64,000 nucleotides of DNA, taken from NCBI RefSeq assembly GCF_009601165.1, contig NZ_WIRE01000001.1, positions 1,240,001 through 1,304,000 of the forward strand, read 5' to 3'. The notes beneath the pieces are model-generated. The model made no database searches and was not told where the DNA came from. It was given only the letters and a program-made list of their open reading frames with translations. Source of the DNA: Alcanivorax sediminis. GTDB lineage: Bacteria; Pseudomonadota; Gammaproteobacteria; Pseudomonadales; Alcanivoracaceae. Positions 43,758 to 54,837 of this stretch are shown piece after piece. A program made the translations under genes and the position numbers. Position 1 is the stretch's first letter. Each line of letters begins with the position of its first letter.

Positions 43758-45512
43758 TTACATCCGTTCGAGTGGCGTCAGGCCCAGCAGTTCCATGCCC
43801 TGTTTCAGGGTGCGGGCGGTCAGTGCGGCCAGTTTCAGTCGGCTCTGCTTGAGGGCTTCGTCCTCGATGTTGAGGATTGGGCAGTGCTCGTAGAAGCTGG
43901 AGAACAAGCCTGCCAGCTCATACAGGTACAGACACAGCAGATTGGGCAGGCCCTTGTCTGCCACACTTTGCAGGACTTCGCCGAATTGCACCAGTCGGGC
44001 GGCCAGAGCCTGTTCCGCGTCTTCCTGTAACTGGAATTCGCCGCTTACCTGATCCATCCCAAGCCCGGCCTTGCGGAAGATGCTGGCTACCCGGGTGTAG
44101 GCATAGAGCAGGTAAGGGGCGGTGTTGCCTTCGAAGCTGAGCATCTGGTCGAAGTTGAAAATGTAGTCGCTGGTGCGGTTCTTGGATAAATCGGCATATT
44201 TTACCGCGCCAATGCCAACGGCGCGGGCAATGGTGCGCAGCTCGTCTTCAGCCAGCTCCGGGTTCTTGTCTTTCACCAGCGCATAGGCGCGCTCTTCCGC
44301 TTCGTTGAGCAGGTCGATGAGTTTGACCGTGCCGCCGTCGCGGGTCTTGAATGGACGGCCGTCGGGACCATTCATGGTGCCGAAGCCCATGTGGGCCAGA
44401 TCGGTATTTGCCGGCACAAAGCCCGCCTGTTTGGCCAGGGTGAACATCTGCTGGAAGTGCAGGGCCTGGCGCTGATCCACGAAGTACAGCATGCGGTCGG
44501 CCCCCAGGGTGCCGGCGCGGTAGCGCAGGGCGGCCAGGTCGGTAGTGGCATACAGGTAGCCTCCGTCGGCTTTCTGTACGATCACCGGCAGCGGGTCGCC
44601 TTCCTTGTTCTTGTACTCGTCCATGAATACGCACTGGGCGCCCTGGTCCTCGCTGAGCAGGCCCTTGGCGTTCAGGTCGGCCACCACCTGGGGCAGGTCA
44701 TTGTTGTAGGCGCTTTCACCACGGACATCGTCGGCGGTGAGGCTCACGCCAAGCCGGTCATATACCGCCTGGCAGTGGCTCAGGGAGACATTGTTGAACT
44801 CTCGCCACAGCTTCAGGCAGTCCTCGTCCCCGGCTTGCAGTTTCACCACCAGACCACGGGCCCGGGTGGCGAATTCTTCGGATTCGTCGAAGCGCTGTTT
44901 GGCGGCCCGGTAGAAGCCTTCCAGGTCGCTCAGTTCGCGGCTCAGTTCGGCTGCGCTTTCTTCGCCTTTCTGCTCGCCCAGGTAGGCCAGCAGCATGCCG
45001 AACTGGGTGCCCCAGTCGCCCACGTGGTTCTGGCGAATCACCTTGTGACCCAGAAATTCCAGAGTGCGGACCACCGCATCGCCAATGATGGAGGAGCGCA
45101 GATGCCCCACGTGCATTTCCTTGGCCAGGTTGGGGGAGGAATAATCCACCACCACGGTCTGGGGTTGCTCGGGAAGGGCAACGGACAGGCGCTCATTGGT
45201 CAGGGCCTGATCCAGTAAGCTGTTCAGCCAGTCACTGGCCTGAAAGAAGTTGATGAAGCCGGGGCCAGCGATGTCGACCTTGGCCACGGCGTCATCTTCT
45301 GGCAAAGCCGCAATCAGCTTCTCGGCCAGGTCGCGGGGCTTCATGCCGGCAGGTTTGGCCAGCATCAGGGCGATATTGGTGGCGAAATCACCGTGGCTTT
45401 TGTCCTTGGTGCGATCGATCTGTACCGGGCGCTTGGCATCGGCAGGCAGGATGCCGTCGGCAATCAGGGTATCGAGGGCGCTTTCAATCAGGGTAATCAG
45501 GCGTTCTTTCAT
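43758..45512 (-). CDS. argS: Arginyl-tRNA synthetase
   Basis: ArgRS (584 residues) charges tRNA-Arg. The N-terminal tRNA-binding Add-1 domain is followed by the class I HIGH motif in its ArgRS form [14 protein letters not shown] (about 131-144). The family's degenerate KMSK region is [15 protein letters not shown]. The C-terminal anticodon-binding domain ends [11 protein letters not shown], as usual. Length is normal. Together with priA upstream and the SPOR gene downstream it keeps the Pseudomonas order. Confidence 0.97.
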   Translation of the reverse strand: MKERLITLIESALDTLIADGILPADAKRPVQIDRTKDKSHGDFATNIALMLAKPAGMKPRDLAEKLIAALPEDDAVAKVDIAGPGFINFFQASDWLNSLLDQALTNERLSVALPEQPQTVVVDYSSPNLAKEMHVGHLRSSIIGDAVVRTLEFLGHKVIRQNHVGDWGTQFGMLLAYLGEQKGEESAAELSRELSDLEGFYRAAKQRFDESEEFATRARGLVVKLQAGDEDCLKLWREFNNVSLSHCQAVYDRLGVSLTADDVRGESAYNNDLPQVVADLNAKGLLSEDQGAQCVFMDEYKNKEGDPLPVIVQKADGGYLYATTDLAALRYRAGTLGADRMLYFVDQRQALHFQQMFTLAKQAGFVPANTDLAHMGFGTMNGPDGRPFKTRDGGTVKLIDLLNEAEERAYALVKDKNPELAEDELRTIARAVGIGAVKYADLSKNRTSDYIFNFDQMLSFEGNTAPYLLYAYTRVASIFRKAGLGMDQVSGEFQLQEDAEQALAARLVQFGEVLQSVADKGLPNLLCLYLYELAGLFSSFYEHCPILNIEDEALKQSRLKLAALTARTLKQGMELLGLTPLERM

Positions 45513-45590
45513 GGGGTCCGTCGGGGCCGTTTGACTGGCCGGCGATTGTACGGGAAAAGGGAGAGGCGCGCATTCGCTGCAGCCAGCCTG

Positions 45591-45712
45591 ACGCCAGATG
45601 CTTGACGCCTGACGCTAAAACATCCAGTAACACCACGGACGCCCATGCTGCGAAGGGCTTGCAGCTGGCCCGGCAAGGCGTCATGCGTTCGGCATCAGGC
45701 GTCCAGCGTTTT
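45591..45712. repeat. Inverted arrays of the 7-bp repeat (locus 3), between argS and priA
   Basis: Left array 45591-45618: ACGCCAG, ATGCTTG, ACGCCTG, ACGCTAA. Right array 45678-45712: GCGTCAT, GCGTTCG, GCATCAG, GCGTCCA, GCGTTTT. A 59-bp spacer separates them, whereas at locus 1 it is 10 bp. The right array ends at the priA stop codon (45711-45713). Confidence 0.8.
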
Positions 45713-47885
45713 ACAGCATATCAATGGGGTCCACATCCACGTGCCAGCGGCATTGGCGGGCCTGGGGCAGGCTGCGGGCCACACCGAGCAGCAGCTCCAG
45801 AGTCTGGTGGAGTGGGGCGCGCTGGGGGCTTTGCAGCAGTAGCTGGGCGCGGTAGCGGCCAGCGCGTTTTTCCATGGGGGCGGGGACGGGGCCCAGCACG
45901 CTGACGCCTTCCGCAACCGGCTGCACGGCCAGCTCCTGGAGGAAGGTCATGGCCTTGCCCAGGGTCATGGCCTCGCAGCGAAACAGGGCTAGATAACCAA
46001 ATGGAGGCAGGGCGGCCATGCGGCGTTCTTCCAGCAGGGCGCTGGCCAGCGCCGGGTAGTCGCCGCTGGCGGCCAACTGCAGTAGATGATGATCCGGATG
46101 CCGGGTTTGCAGCAGCACCCGGCCCTTGCCCTCCCGCCCACTGCGTCCTGCCACTTGCAAGAGCAGCTGTGCGGCCTGTTCGGGGCCGCGAAAGTCGGCG
46201 CTGAGGAAGCCCGCATCCATATCAAGAATGACGACGAGGGCCAGCTTCGGGAAATGGTGTCCCTTGGCCAGCATCTGGGTGCCCACCAGCACTGCGGGGT
46301 CTCCCTTGCGGATCGTTGCCAGCTTGTTGTCCAGTTCGCCCTTGCGCCGGGTAGCATCCCGGTCTACCCGGATGACGGGCACCGGCAGGGACTGCTCCAG
46401 CAGTTCCGTCAGCTTCTCTGTGCCGCTGCCGGCTTCGTGAATCGCCCCGGAGCCACATTCCGGGCAGCGGGCAGGCACCCTTTGCTGGCTGTCACAGTGG
46501 TGGCAGCGCAGGCTGTTCTCACTGCGATGCCAGGTCAGGAAGCTGTCGCAGCGTTTGCATTCAGCCTGCCAGCCGCAGTCCTGACAGAGGATCATGGGGG
46601 CATAGCCGCGGCGGTTGATGAACACCAGGGCCTGGTTGCCCTCAGCAACGCACTGCTTGATGGCTTGTAGTGAGGTAGGCAGCAGTGGCTGATTGGGCGG
46701 CGCCAAAGTGGCGTCCATGATTTCAATGTGTGGTCGCGATTGTTCGGTGGCGCGGCGGGACAGTTTCAACCAGCTGAAGCGGCCATCCCGGGCCAGTTGC
46801 AGGGTTTCCAGCGATGGTGTGGCGCTGCCCAGTACCACCGGGATATCCAGACTCTGGGCCCGCCAGGTTGCCAGGTCCCGGGCGTGGTAGCGAAAGCCGT
46901 CCTGCTGTTTCAGTGAGTTGTCATGGGCTTCATCGACGATGATCAGGCCAGGGTTGTTCAGCGGGGTAAAGATGGCAGAGCGGGTGCCAAGGACAATGCG
47001 CGCCTTGCCCTCTCCGGCAGCCAGCCAGTTGTCCAGTCGTTCGCGGTCGGTGAGGCCTGAGTGCAAGGTCACCACAGGTACGCTGAAGCGCTGCCGGAAA
47101 CGCTGCACGGTTTGCGGCGTCAGGCCGATTTCGGGTACCAGCACCAGTACTTGTTTGCCCGCGGCAAGTACCGGGGACATGGCCTGAAGATACACTTCCG
47201 TCTTGCCGCTGCCGGTGACCCCGTCGAGCAGAAAGGGCGTAAAGCCGGTGGCGTCCTGGATAGCGTGAATGGCTGTGCGCTGTTCACCATTGGCGGGCAG
47301 GGGCGGTTCGGCGAGCACCTCCTTGGGCGTGTGCATAGGGGTATCGATCAGGATCTGCTCGGCCCAGCCCTTGTCCCGCAAGGCGGCGAGGATCTGGCTG
47401 CTCACGTCGAGGGCGCCAAGCATGGCACTGCTCAGCCCTTTGGGGTGTTCGCGCAGCACCTGCAGTGCTTGAAGTTGGCGTGGGGCGCGCTGGACTTGGT
47501 CGTCATGGACATGCTGGCCGCGCTCGGTCAGCTTCCAGCGTTTTTCCTGGCTGGCTTGCGGATCTCCGCCCTGGCGCAACAGGCTGGGTAAGGCATCATT
47601 GAGGACTTCGCCCAAGGGGTAGTGATAGTAGCGCGCGGCTCTTTCACACAATGCATACAGTTCAGCGGGTATAACCGGGGTACTGTCGAGGACTGACTTG
47701 ATTGCCTTCAGTTTGGGGTAGTCGCTGTGGCCGTGACCGTGGACGACGCCAATAAGGGTTCGTTGCCCGAACGGCACCTGTACTCTGCAACCCTGTTCAG
47801 GTGGCTCATGCCCTTGGTACATGTAGTCGAACAGGCCTGGCAGGGGCACAGGCAGGGCAATTTGCAGTGTGGGTCGGGTTGGCAC
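45711..47885 (-). CDS. priA: Primosomal replication restart helicase PriA
   Basis: PriA (724 residues) is a 3'-5' superfamily 2 helicase that reloads the replisome at stalled forks. It shows the N-terminal 3'BD, Walker A DGVTGSGKTEVYLQ (about 218-231), DEAH box IVDEAHDNSLK and the eight zinc-binding cysteines (CQDCGWQAECKRC, CHHC, CPECGSG; about 437-482). Helicase motifs V-VI (GTQMLAKGHHFP, LLQVAGRSGREGKG) are complete. Length is normal. The stop lies at the edge of a 7-bp repeat array. Confidence 0.97.
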   Translation of the reverse strand: MPTRPTLQIALPVPLPGLFDYMYQGHEPPEQGCRVQVPFGQRTLIGVVHGHGHSDYPKLKAIKSVLDSTPVIPAELYALCERAARYYHYPLGEVLNDALPSLLRQGGDPQASQEKRWKLTERGQHVHDDQVQRAPRQLQALQVLREHPKGLSSAMLGALDVSSQILAALRDKGWAEQILIDTPMHTPKEVLAEPPLPANGEQRTAIHAIQDATGFTPFLLDGVTGSGKTEVYLQAMSPVLAAGKQVLVLVPEIGLTPQTVQRFRQRFSVPVVTLHSGLTDRERLDNWLAAGEGKARIVLGTRSAIFTPLNNPGLIIVDEAHDNSLKQQDGFRYHARDLATWRAQSLDIPVVLGSATPSLETLQLARDGRFSWLKLSRRATEQSRPHIEIMDATLAPPNQPLLPTSLQAIKQCVAEGNQALVFINRRGYAPMILCQDCGWQAECKRCDSFLTWHRSENSLRCHHCDSQQRVPARCPECGSGAIHEAGSGTEKLTELLEQSLPVPVIRVDRDATRRKGELDNKLATIRKGDPAVLVGTQMLAKGHHFPKLALVVILDMDAGFLSADFRGPEQAAQLLLQVAGRSGREGKGRVLLQTRHPDHHLLQLAASGDYPALASALLEERRMAALPPFGYLALFRCEAMTLGKAMTFLQELAVQPVAEGVSVLGPVPAPMEKRAGRYRAQLLLQSPQRAPLHQTLELLLGVARSLPQARQCRWHVDVDPIDML

Positions 47886-48038
47886 GAGGTTTCCTGGTAT
47901 CGGGTGGTCCTGAGGGCCACTTCGCTGCGGCGCTTGCGGATTGGAGCCAAGCTGCTATGATTCGCCTTCTTTTTTTCAGACGCAAGCCGTGTGGTGCCTG
48001 TCGGAGAGGCAGGTAGCGACACATACCGGAGCAAGACC

Positions 48039-48257
48039 ATGAAAGCAGAGATCCATCCCGAATACCAGGCAGCTACCTATTCCTGTAGCTGTGGCAACGT
48101 GATCGAGAGCCGTTCCACCCGTGGTGGCGACATGTCTCTGGACGTATGTTCTGCCTGTCATCCTTTCTACACCGGCAAGCAGAAGCAGGCTGACAGCGGC
48201 GGCCAGATCGACAAGTTCAAGCAGCGTTTCGGCGTGATGCGCAGCAAGAAAGGCTAA
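48039..48257 (+). CDS. rpmE: 50S ribosomal protein L31 (zinc-binding form)
   Basis: bL31 (72 residues). The zinc-ribbon cysteines are in YSCSCGN and [14 protein letters not shown], so this is the C+ form that depends on zinc, not the zinc-free paralogue. ATG 48039 gives the conserved MKAEIHPEY start; a frame extension upstream to 47991 is not family-like. Divergent from priA and followed by a terminator. Confidence 0.96.
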   Translation: MKAEIHPEYQAATYSCSCGNVIESRSTRGGDMSLDVCSACHPFYTGKQKQADSGGQIDKFKQRFGVMRSKKG

Positions 48258-48290
48258 TCTTCGCCTCTCTTCTCGTTATCATGTCCTGCC

Positions 48291-48315
48291 AAAAGCACCC
48301 TCCGGGTGCTTTTTG
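48291..48315 (+). terminator. Rho-independent terminator after rpmE
   Basis: AAAAGCACCC / GGGTGCTTTTT hairpin with a 4-nt loop, 33 bp after the rpmE stop. Confidence 0.85.
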
Positions 48316-48371
48316 CATTCTGACCTTGCGTACACAGTGTATATCCCTTAACGGGACCAGCGGAGACCACC

Positions 48372-49646
48372 ATGTCCGAGGATTTGAAAACGGCGGCTTT
48401 GGAATATCACGCCAAGCCACGCCCCGGAAAAATCAGTGTTGAAGTGACCAAGCCTGCGGCGACCAGTCGTGACCTGAGTTTGGCCTACAGCCCGGGCGTA
48501 GCGGAGCCGGTACGCGAGATCGCGCGGGAGCCGGAGCTGGCCTACCGCTTTACCTCCAAGGGCAACCTGGTGGCCGTGATCAGTGACGGCACTGCGATCC
48601 TCGGGTTAGGTAACCTTGGCGCGCTGGCCTCCAAGCCGGTGATGGAAGGCAAGGGCATTCTGTTCAAGCTGTTTGCGGGCATCGATGTGTTCGATATCGA
48701 GGTGGATTCCGAGAGCTCCCAGGCCTTTATTGATACTGTGGTGCGTATCCATCGCACTTTCGGCGGTATCAACCTGGAAGATATTCGTGCCCCGGAATGC
48801 TTCGAGATTGAGCGGATCCTCAAGGAGCAGTGCGATGTGCCGGTATTCCATGATGACCAGCACGGTACGGCGATTGTGGTGTGTGCTGGCCTGATCAACG
48901 CGCTGGAGATCCAGCACAAGCGCATCGAAGATATCAAGGTTGTGTGCGTAGGCGCGGGGGCGGCGGGTGTTGCCTCTGTGCGTTTGCTGATCGAGATGGG
49001 GGCGCGCAAGGAAAATATTCTGGTGTTGGATCGCAAGGGGGTAATTCACAGCCGTCGTGATGATCTGAATCAGTACAAGGCTGCGCTGGCCAATGATACG
49101 GACAAGCGTACCCTGAACGATGCCATCGAAGGCGCGGATGTGTTTATCGGCGTATCCGGCCCGGATACGCTGACGCCGGAAATGGTCAAGAAGATGGCCG
49201 ACAAGCCGGTCATCTTTGCGCTGGCCAACCCGGATCCGGAGATTCGCCCGGAAGTGGCCCGTGCGGCGCGCCCCGATGCCATCGTGGCGACGGGTCGCTC
49301 CGACTTCCCGAACCAGGTAAACAATGTACTGTGCTTCCCTTACATGTTCCGCGGTGCCCTGGATGTGCGTTCCACCTCCATCACTGAGGAAATGAAGATC
49401 GCGGCGGTGCATGCCATTGCGGAGCTGGTGCGCACGGCGCCGCCCCAGGAAGTGCTGGATGCCTACGGTGGTGAGCCGCTGACGTTTGGGCCTGAGTACA
49501 TCATTCCCAAGCCCAATGATCCGCGCTTGCTGGGCAAGGTCTCTGCAGCAGTGGCCAAGGCCGCAGTGGATTGTGGTGTGGCGCGCAAGGGCTACCCGTC
49601 CCACTACCCGCTCAACTCCCTGGATGAAATCTTCCCGGAGCTTTGA
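48372..49646 (+). CDS. Malic enzyme (oxaloacetate-decarboxylating malate dehydrogenase), single-domain
   Basis: A 424-residue malic enzyme that converts malate to pyruvate and CO2 with NAD(P) reduction. Markers: LALAYSPGV-type motif (here SLAYSPGVAEPVREI), the metal-site stretch PVFHDDQHGTAIVV (about 157-170) and the Rossmann loop VVCVGAGAAGVASVRLL (about 193-209). The phosphotransacetylase-like domain of enteric MaeB is absent; this short form is the rule in pseudomonads. Cofactor preference cannot be read with certainty. ATG follows AGCGGAGA. Ends before a bidirectional terminator shared with mrcA. Confidence 0.93.
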   Translation: MSEDLKTAALEYHAKPRPGKISVEVTKPAATSRDLSLAYSPGVAEPVREIAREPELAYRFTSKGNLVAVISDGTAILGLGNLGALASKPVMEGKGILFKLFAGIDVFDIEVDSESSQAFIDTVVRIHRTFGGINLEDIRAPECFEIERILKEQCDVPVFHDDQHGTAIVVCAGLINALEIQHKRIEDIKVVCVGAGAAGVASVRLLIEMGARKENILVLDRKGVIHSRRDDLNQYKAALANDTDKRTLNDAIEGADVFIGVSGPDTLTPEMVKKMADKPVIFALANPDPEIRPEVARAARPDAIVATGRSDFPNQVNNVLCFPYMFRGALDVRSTSITEEMKIAAVHAIAELVRTAPPQEVLDAYGGEPLTFGPEYIIPKPNDPRLLGKVSAAVAKAAVDCGVARKGYPSHYPLNSLDEIFPEL

Positions 49647-49650
49647 GATC

Positions 49651-49734
49651 GCGCTGGACGCTTGAGGCCAGACGAAAAAAAACCGCCCTTCAGGGCGGTT
49701 TTTTTATGCTTCTGCGTCCGGTGCCGGGCGTCAG
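49651..49734. repeat. 7-bp repeat arrays flanking a terminator (locus 4), at the stop of mrcA
   Basis: On the left, degenerate units ACGCTTG and AGGCCAG follow the malic enzyme stop. On the right, GCGTCCG, GTGCCGG and GCGTCAG (49714-49734) abut mrcA, and the last unit contains its stop codon (TCA on the plus strand, 49731-49733). A terminator lies between the halves. Confidence 0.7.
49675..49707. terminator. Bidirectional terminator between malic enzyme gene and mrcA
   Basis: A-tract, ACCGCCCT / AGGGCGGT hairpin with a TC loop, then T7. It can end both convergent transcripts. Confidence 0.9.
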
Positions 49735-52328
49735 AAAATTTGCTCTGGTGCATTGTTCCCGCCAGCCAGACCCAGCGGCGGCTCCAGATCCGGAAGCTGG
49801 TCCTCAACAAAATACTCCGTGACGCTGTCGGGATTCTGTGGGCGGGCCAGGAGACCGTTCTCCGGATTGATACGTACCGTGGTAATGCCTCTGGGTTGTT
49901 CCAGCTGGCTGTCCGGGACGCCTTTCAGGGCGGGCCCCATATAGTCCATCCAGATGGGCAGGGCTGCCTTGCCGCCGTATTCGCCCCAGCCAAGGGTGCT
50001 GGGGTTGTCAAAGCCCACCCAGACGGTGGCCACCAGCTCAGGCGAGTAGCCAGAGAACCAGGCATCCACCTGGTCATTGGTGGTGCCGGTTTTTCCTGCC
50101 AGGTCACGACGGCCGAGAGTGTTGGCCATGTGGCCTGTGCCGCGGCGGACGACGTCCTGCATCATGGAGTACATCAGCCAGGCGACGCGGGCATCCAGCA
50201 CCCGGGGTGCAACCACGGGATCGGGCTGAATCGTCACTACTTCCTGGTCTTCATCAGTGCTGCTTGCCATCTCGTCCTTGTGCAGTACTTCGGCCAGGGA
50301 GGGCGGTTCGGCAACGGGTTCCAGTTCGACGGTTGTTGTTTCCGGTTGCTGGCAGCCTTCGTCGCAGAACTCGATTTCCGGTGCTTTCCAGAGCACGTCA
50401 CCGTTTTCTTTTTCGATGCGTAGAATGCCCCAGGGAGACACACGGTAGCCGCCATTGGCAAAGATGCTGTAGGCGGTGGCAATTTCCATGGGGGTCACGC
50501 TGGCGCTCCCCAGTGCCAGTGAAAGGTCACGCTGGAAGGTGTCGATGGGCAGGCCAAAGCGTTCCAGGGTGCCCATGGCCTGGCTGATACCAATCTGGCG
50601 AAGAATGCGTATGGAGACCAGGTTGAGAGAGCGATAGAGCGCTTCGCGCATGCGAACAGGGCCGTAAAATTTGCCGCTGGCGCCAGTGGGGCGCCAGGCG
50701 GTTTCCAGCTTTTCGTCATCAAATACCACCGGAGCGTCATTGATGATGGAGGCGGGGGTAAAGCCGTTCTCCAGGGCTGAAGTGTAGATGAACGGCTTGA
50801 ACACCGAGCCGGCCTGGCGCTTGCTTTGCACGGCGCGGTTGAAGTTGGACACGGAGAAGCTGTATCCGCCTTGCATGGCCTCAATGGCGCCGGTATGCGG
50901 GTCAAGTGATACCAGTGCGGACTGGGCACGTGGCAGCTCGGCCAGTCGCCAGCGTCGATTGTCGCCGCTGCCCGTCGGGCGTACATAGATCACGTGGCCG
51001 GGCGCCAGCACCTGGCTTGCCTTGCTGGGTTCATCGCCGACGTACTTGTCATTGATATGGCGACGGGCCCAGCGGATATCGTCCCAGGCCAGTTGCGCAC
51101 GTTTGCCGTCCCTGAACAGGATGTCAGCTTCCTGGTCGCCGATGGCGGTCACAATGGCCGGGTTCAGTGGGCCGATGCGGGAGCGATCCTTGATCAGGGC
51201 AGCCCAGGAGGCAATGTCGGGGTCGAGCCCCATCATGGTCTCACTCAGTTCGGTATCGACTTCGGCTGTGTCGGGAGCGGTGTCCAGGTCCGGGGCGGCC
51301 TCGGTGCTGGCAGAGGTGATACCCGGCAGAGCAGGCAGCTCGCTGATATCGAGCTTGTCCAGTGGTCCACGGTAGCCATGGCGTTCGTCATAGTCGTGCA
51401 GCCCATCACGGAGCGCCTTCACTGCGTTGGACTGACGTTCACTGTCCAGAGTGGTGACGATACGAATCCCCGCGGTGTAGAGGTCGTCATCAATCAGTTC
51501 CATGGCCTGCAGGCGCACCATTTCTGCGAAGTAGGCGCCATCCACTTCAGGCTGGGCAGCATGGAAACGGGCAGTCACCGGGGCTTCCTGGGCTGAAAGG
51601 CGTTCCTCGTGGGTGAGTGCGCCAGTCTCTTCCATGCGGAAAAGAATCCAGTTTCGTCTTAACAGGGCCCGCTCCGGATTGGTGATCGGGTTATAGGCGG
51701 AGGGGGCCTTGGGCAGACCTGCGATCATGGCCAGTTGGGCCACACTCAGGTCACTGATGGATTTACCATAGTAGACCTGCGCTGCGGCTTCTGCCCCATA
51801 GGCCCGGTGCCCCAGATAAATCTTGTTGAGGTATAGCTCGAGGATTTCTTCCTTGCTGAGCACCCTTTCGATCTGGATGGCGAGCACAATTTCGTTGAAC
51901 TTGCGCAGAAAACGCTGTTCCCGGCCTAGGAAAAAGTTCCGAGCTACCTGCATGGTAATGGTGGAGCCGCCGGAACGGATCTCCCGATAGCGGGCCAGCT
52001 CCACGGCAGCACGGAGCAGGCCTTTCAGGTCAACCCCGTTGTGGCTGAAGAAGCGCTCGTCCTCGGCAGCAAGGATGGCCTGCACCAGCGGCTGCGGCAG
52101 CTGATCATAGGAAACAGGCTGGCGTCGCTTCTCGCCATATTCTGAAATAAGCTTCATATCCCGACTATAAATGCGCAACGGGATTTGATATTCCACCTCG
52201 CGGATCTGGCTGGCAGGAGGGAGCTGCGGCGCCAGATAGAGGTAGCTGGCAGCAAGTACAAGCAGGCCGCCGCCTGCGCCGGCGGTGGCAAGGAGGAGGA
52301 GGAATCGGGTCCAGGTGGGTAAACGCAT
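49731..52328 (-). CDS. mrcA: Penicillin-binding protein 1A (bifunctional)
   Basis: PBP1A (865 residues) polymerises and cross-links peptidoglycan. An N-terminal anchor helix (about 8-30) precedes the GT51 glycosyltransferase (AAEDERFFSHNGVD, about 87-100; GGSTITMQVARN; KILELYLN-type motif here EILELYLNKIYLG). The transpeptidase domain has QAGSVFKPF (SxxK), SxN-type residues and KTGTTNDQVDAW. An OB-like insert (about 310-420) is longer than average and acidic (LDTAPDTAEVDTELSE), and a second Glu/Pro-rich insert precedes KTG (about 690-725). Divergent from pilM, as in Pseudomonas (ponA-pilM). Confidence 0.95.
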   Translation of the reverse strand: MRLPTWTRFLLLLATAGAGGGLLVLAASYLYLAPQLPPASQIREVEYQIPLRIYSRDMKLISEYGEKRRQPVSYDQLPQPLVQAILAAEDERFFSHNGVDLKGLLRAAVELARYREIRSGGSTITMQVARNFFLGREQRFLRKFNEIVLAIQIERVLSKEEILELYLNKIYLGHRAYGAEAAAQVYYGKSISDLSVAQLAMIAGLPKAPSAYNPITNPERALLRRNWILFRMEETGALTHEERLSAQEAPVTARFHAAQPEVDGAYFAEMVRLQAMELIDDDLYTAGIRIVTTLDSERQSNAVKALRDGLHDYDERHGYRGPLDKLDISELPALPGITSASTEAAPDLDTAPDTAEVDTELSETMMGLDPDIASWAALIKDRSRIGPLNPAIVTAIGDQEADILFRDGKRAQLAWDDIRWARRHINDKYVGDEPSKASQVLAPGHVIYVRPTGSGDNRRWRLAELPRAQSALVSLDPHTGAIEAMQGGYSFSVSNFNRAVQSKRQAGSVFKPFIYTSALENGFTPASIINDAPVVFDDEKLETAWRPTGASGKFYGPVRMREALYRSLNLVSIRILRQIGISQAMGTLERFGLPIDTFQRDLSLALGSASVTPMEIATAYSIFANGGYRVSPWGILRIEKENGDVLWKAPEIEFCDEGCQQPETTTVELEPVAEPPSLAEVLHKDEMASSTDEDQEVVTIQPDPVVAPRVLDARVAWLMYSMMQDVVRRGTGHMANTLGRRDLAGKTGTTNDQVDAWFSGYSPELVATVWVGFDNPSTLGWGEYGGKAALPIWMDYMGPALKGVPDSQLEQPRGITTVRINPENGLLARPQNPDSVTEYFVEDQLPDLEPPLGLAGGNNAPEQIF

Positions 52329-52509
52329 GTTTTCGGCAACTACTGGCTGGGATCGGTAGAAAGGCCTAGCCGGCCCGTGAAGTGGATCATTATATGGTGG
52401 AAAGGTTGTTGTGATCTAATATCTGTTCTGCTATTACTTACACCTAAAGTAATTCGACATAAAAAACCTGTAAGTGTATCTTTAGCAAGAAAAAACACTT
52501 CAATAATAA

Positions 52510-53591
<1,082 letters not shown>

Positions 53592-53592
<1 letters not shown>

Positions 53593-54167
53593 TGACAACA
53601 ACAATTAACTTGTTGCCTTGGCGTGAAGAGCGTCGTAAGCAGCAGCAGCAGGAATTCGTCGTCATGCTGGTTGTGGCTGCCCTGATCGGGGGCCTGCTCT
53701 TCTGGTTGTGGCAGGGGAATGTAGACCAACAGATTAACGATCAGCGGGCAAGAAATAGCCATATCCAGGCTAAGACCTCAGAGCTTGATGAGAAAATCAA
53801 AGAGATCAAAGAGCTCAAGGCGCGCCGGGATGAACTGGTTGCGCGAATGGAGGTCATTCAAAGCCTGCAAGGTAACCGGCCATCCATCGTGTATGTGTTT
53901 GACCAGTTGGTTAAAACCCTTCCTGATGGCGTGTATTACAACGAAATATCGAGAAAGGGGATGCTGTTCACGATTGAGGGGATGGCGGAAAGCAATAACA
54001 GGATTTCTCGATTGATGCGTAGCTTGGATGAATCTGACTGGTTCCAGGAAGCGAACCTGCTAAATGTGACATCCATGGATGACGGTTCGGGGCTGAACAG
54101 CTTCGTGTTAACGGTTAAGCAGTCATCAGGAAGCGGCAAGGAGGAAGAAAAAAATGGGCGCCTCTGA
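53592..54167 (+). CDS. pilN: Type IV pilus assembly protein PilN
   Basis: PilN (191 residues). The N-terminal cytoplasmic motif TTINLLPWREERRKQQQ is the PilM-binding peptide. One membrane helix (about 24-42), a coiled coil (about 50-90) and a periplasmic ferredoxin-like domain follow. With PilO it forms the periplasmic alignment complex. Overlaps pilO by 14 bp. Confidence 0.95.
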
Positions 54168-54837
54168 GTTGAAAAACATGGATCTCAGTGAGCTGGTCGA
54201 GCAGCTTAATGGACTGGACTTCGAAAATGTCGGTGGGTGGCCAACGCCTGTAAAAATTCTGGCTGCTGTATTGATTCTGGCATTAGTGCTCGGTCTAGGA
54301 TATTTCGTTTCTATCAAAGATTTGTATGTAACTCTTGACCAGCAACGAGTGGAAGAGCAGTCACTGCTGCAGTCTTTTGAGAAAAAAGCCTTTGAAGCTC
54401 ACAATCTTGACCAGTTTCGCAAACAGCTTGCTGAAATGGAGCAGACTTTCGGGGCGCTTCTCAAACAGTTGCCGAAAGATACCGAAGTCCCGGGCTTGCT
54501 TGAAGATATAACGCATACGGGCTTGGGTAGTGGTCTCGAATTTGAAAAAATTGAACTTCGTGATGAGGTCGCAAAAGAGTTCTATGTGGAGCTGCCGATC
54601 CAGATTCGAGTGATCGGGGATTATCACAGCTTCGGATCGTTTGTGTCGGGAGTTGCTGCACTGCCTCGAATTGTAACCCTTCATGACTTCATGGTTTCAA
54701 GGCCCGATAATAAAGATGGCCCGTTGGCGGCTCTTGGTTTGCTCTATTTGGATGTTACGGCAAGAACGTATCGTTACTCTAATAAAGATACGGCACCTGG
54801 TGCCAAGCCCGGTGCAGCCAGGGGGAGAGGGGCATGA
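54154..54837 (+). CDS. pilO: Type IV pilus assembly protein PilO
   Basis: PilO (227 residues): short cytoplasmic N-terminus with LNGLDFENVGGWPTPVK, one membrane helix (about 31-50), coiled coil (about 55-105) and a periplasmic PilO fold with FYVELPIQIRVIGDYHSFGSF-type strands. It pairs with PilN and contacts PilP. The end overlaps pilP by 4 bases (ATGA). Confidence 0.95.
   Translation: MGASELKNMDLSELVEQLNGLDFENVGGWPTPVKILAAVLILALVLGLGYFVSIKDLYVTLDQQRVEEQSLLQSFEKKAFEAHNLDQFRKQLAEMEQTFGALLKQLPKDTEVPGLLEDITHTGLGSGLEFEKIELRDEVAKEFYVELPIQIRVIGDYHSFGSFVSGVAALPRIVTLHDFMVSRPDNKDGPLAALGLLYLDVTARTYRYSNKDTAPGAKPGAARGRGA

Noticed and set aside
48606..49604. 332-codon minus-strand frame opposite the malic enzyme gene
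   Set aside because: Shadow of a strongly conserved gene; composition (His, Arg, Gln-rich) is typical of antisense frames.
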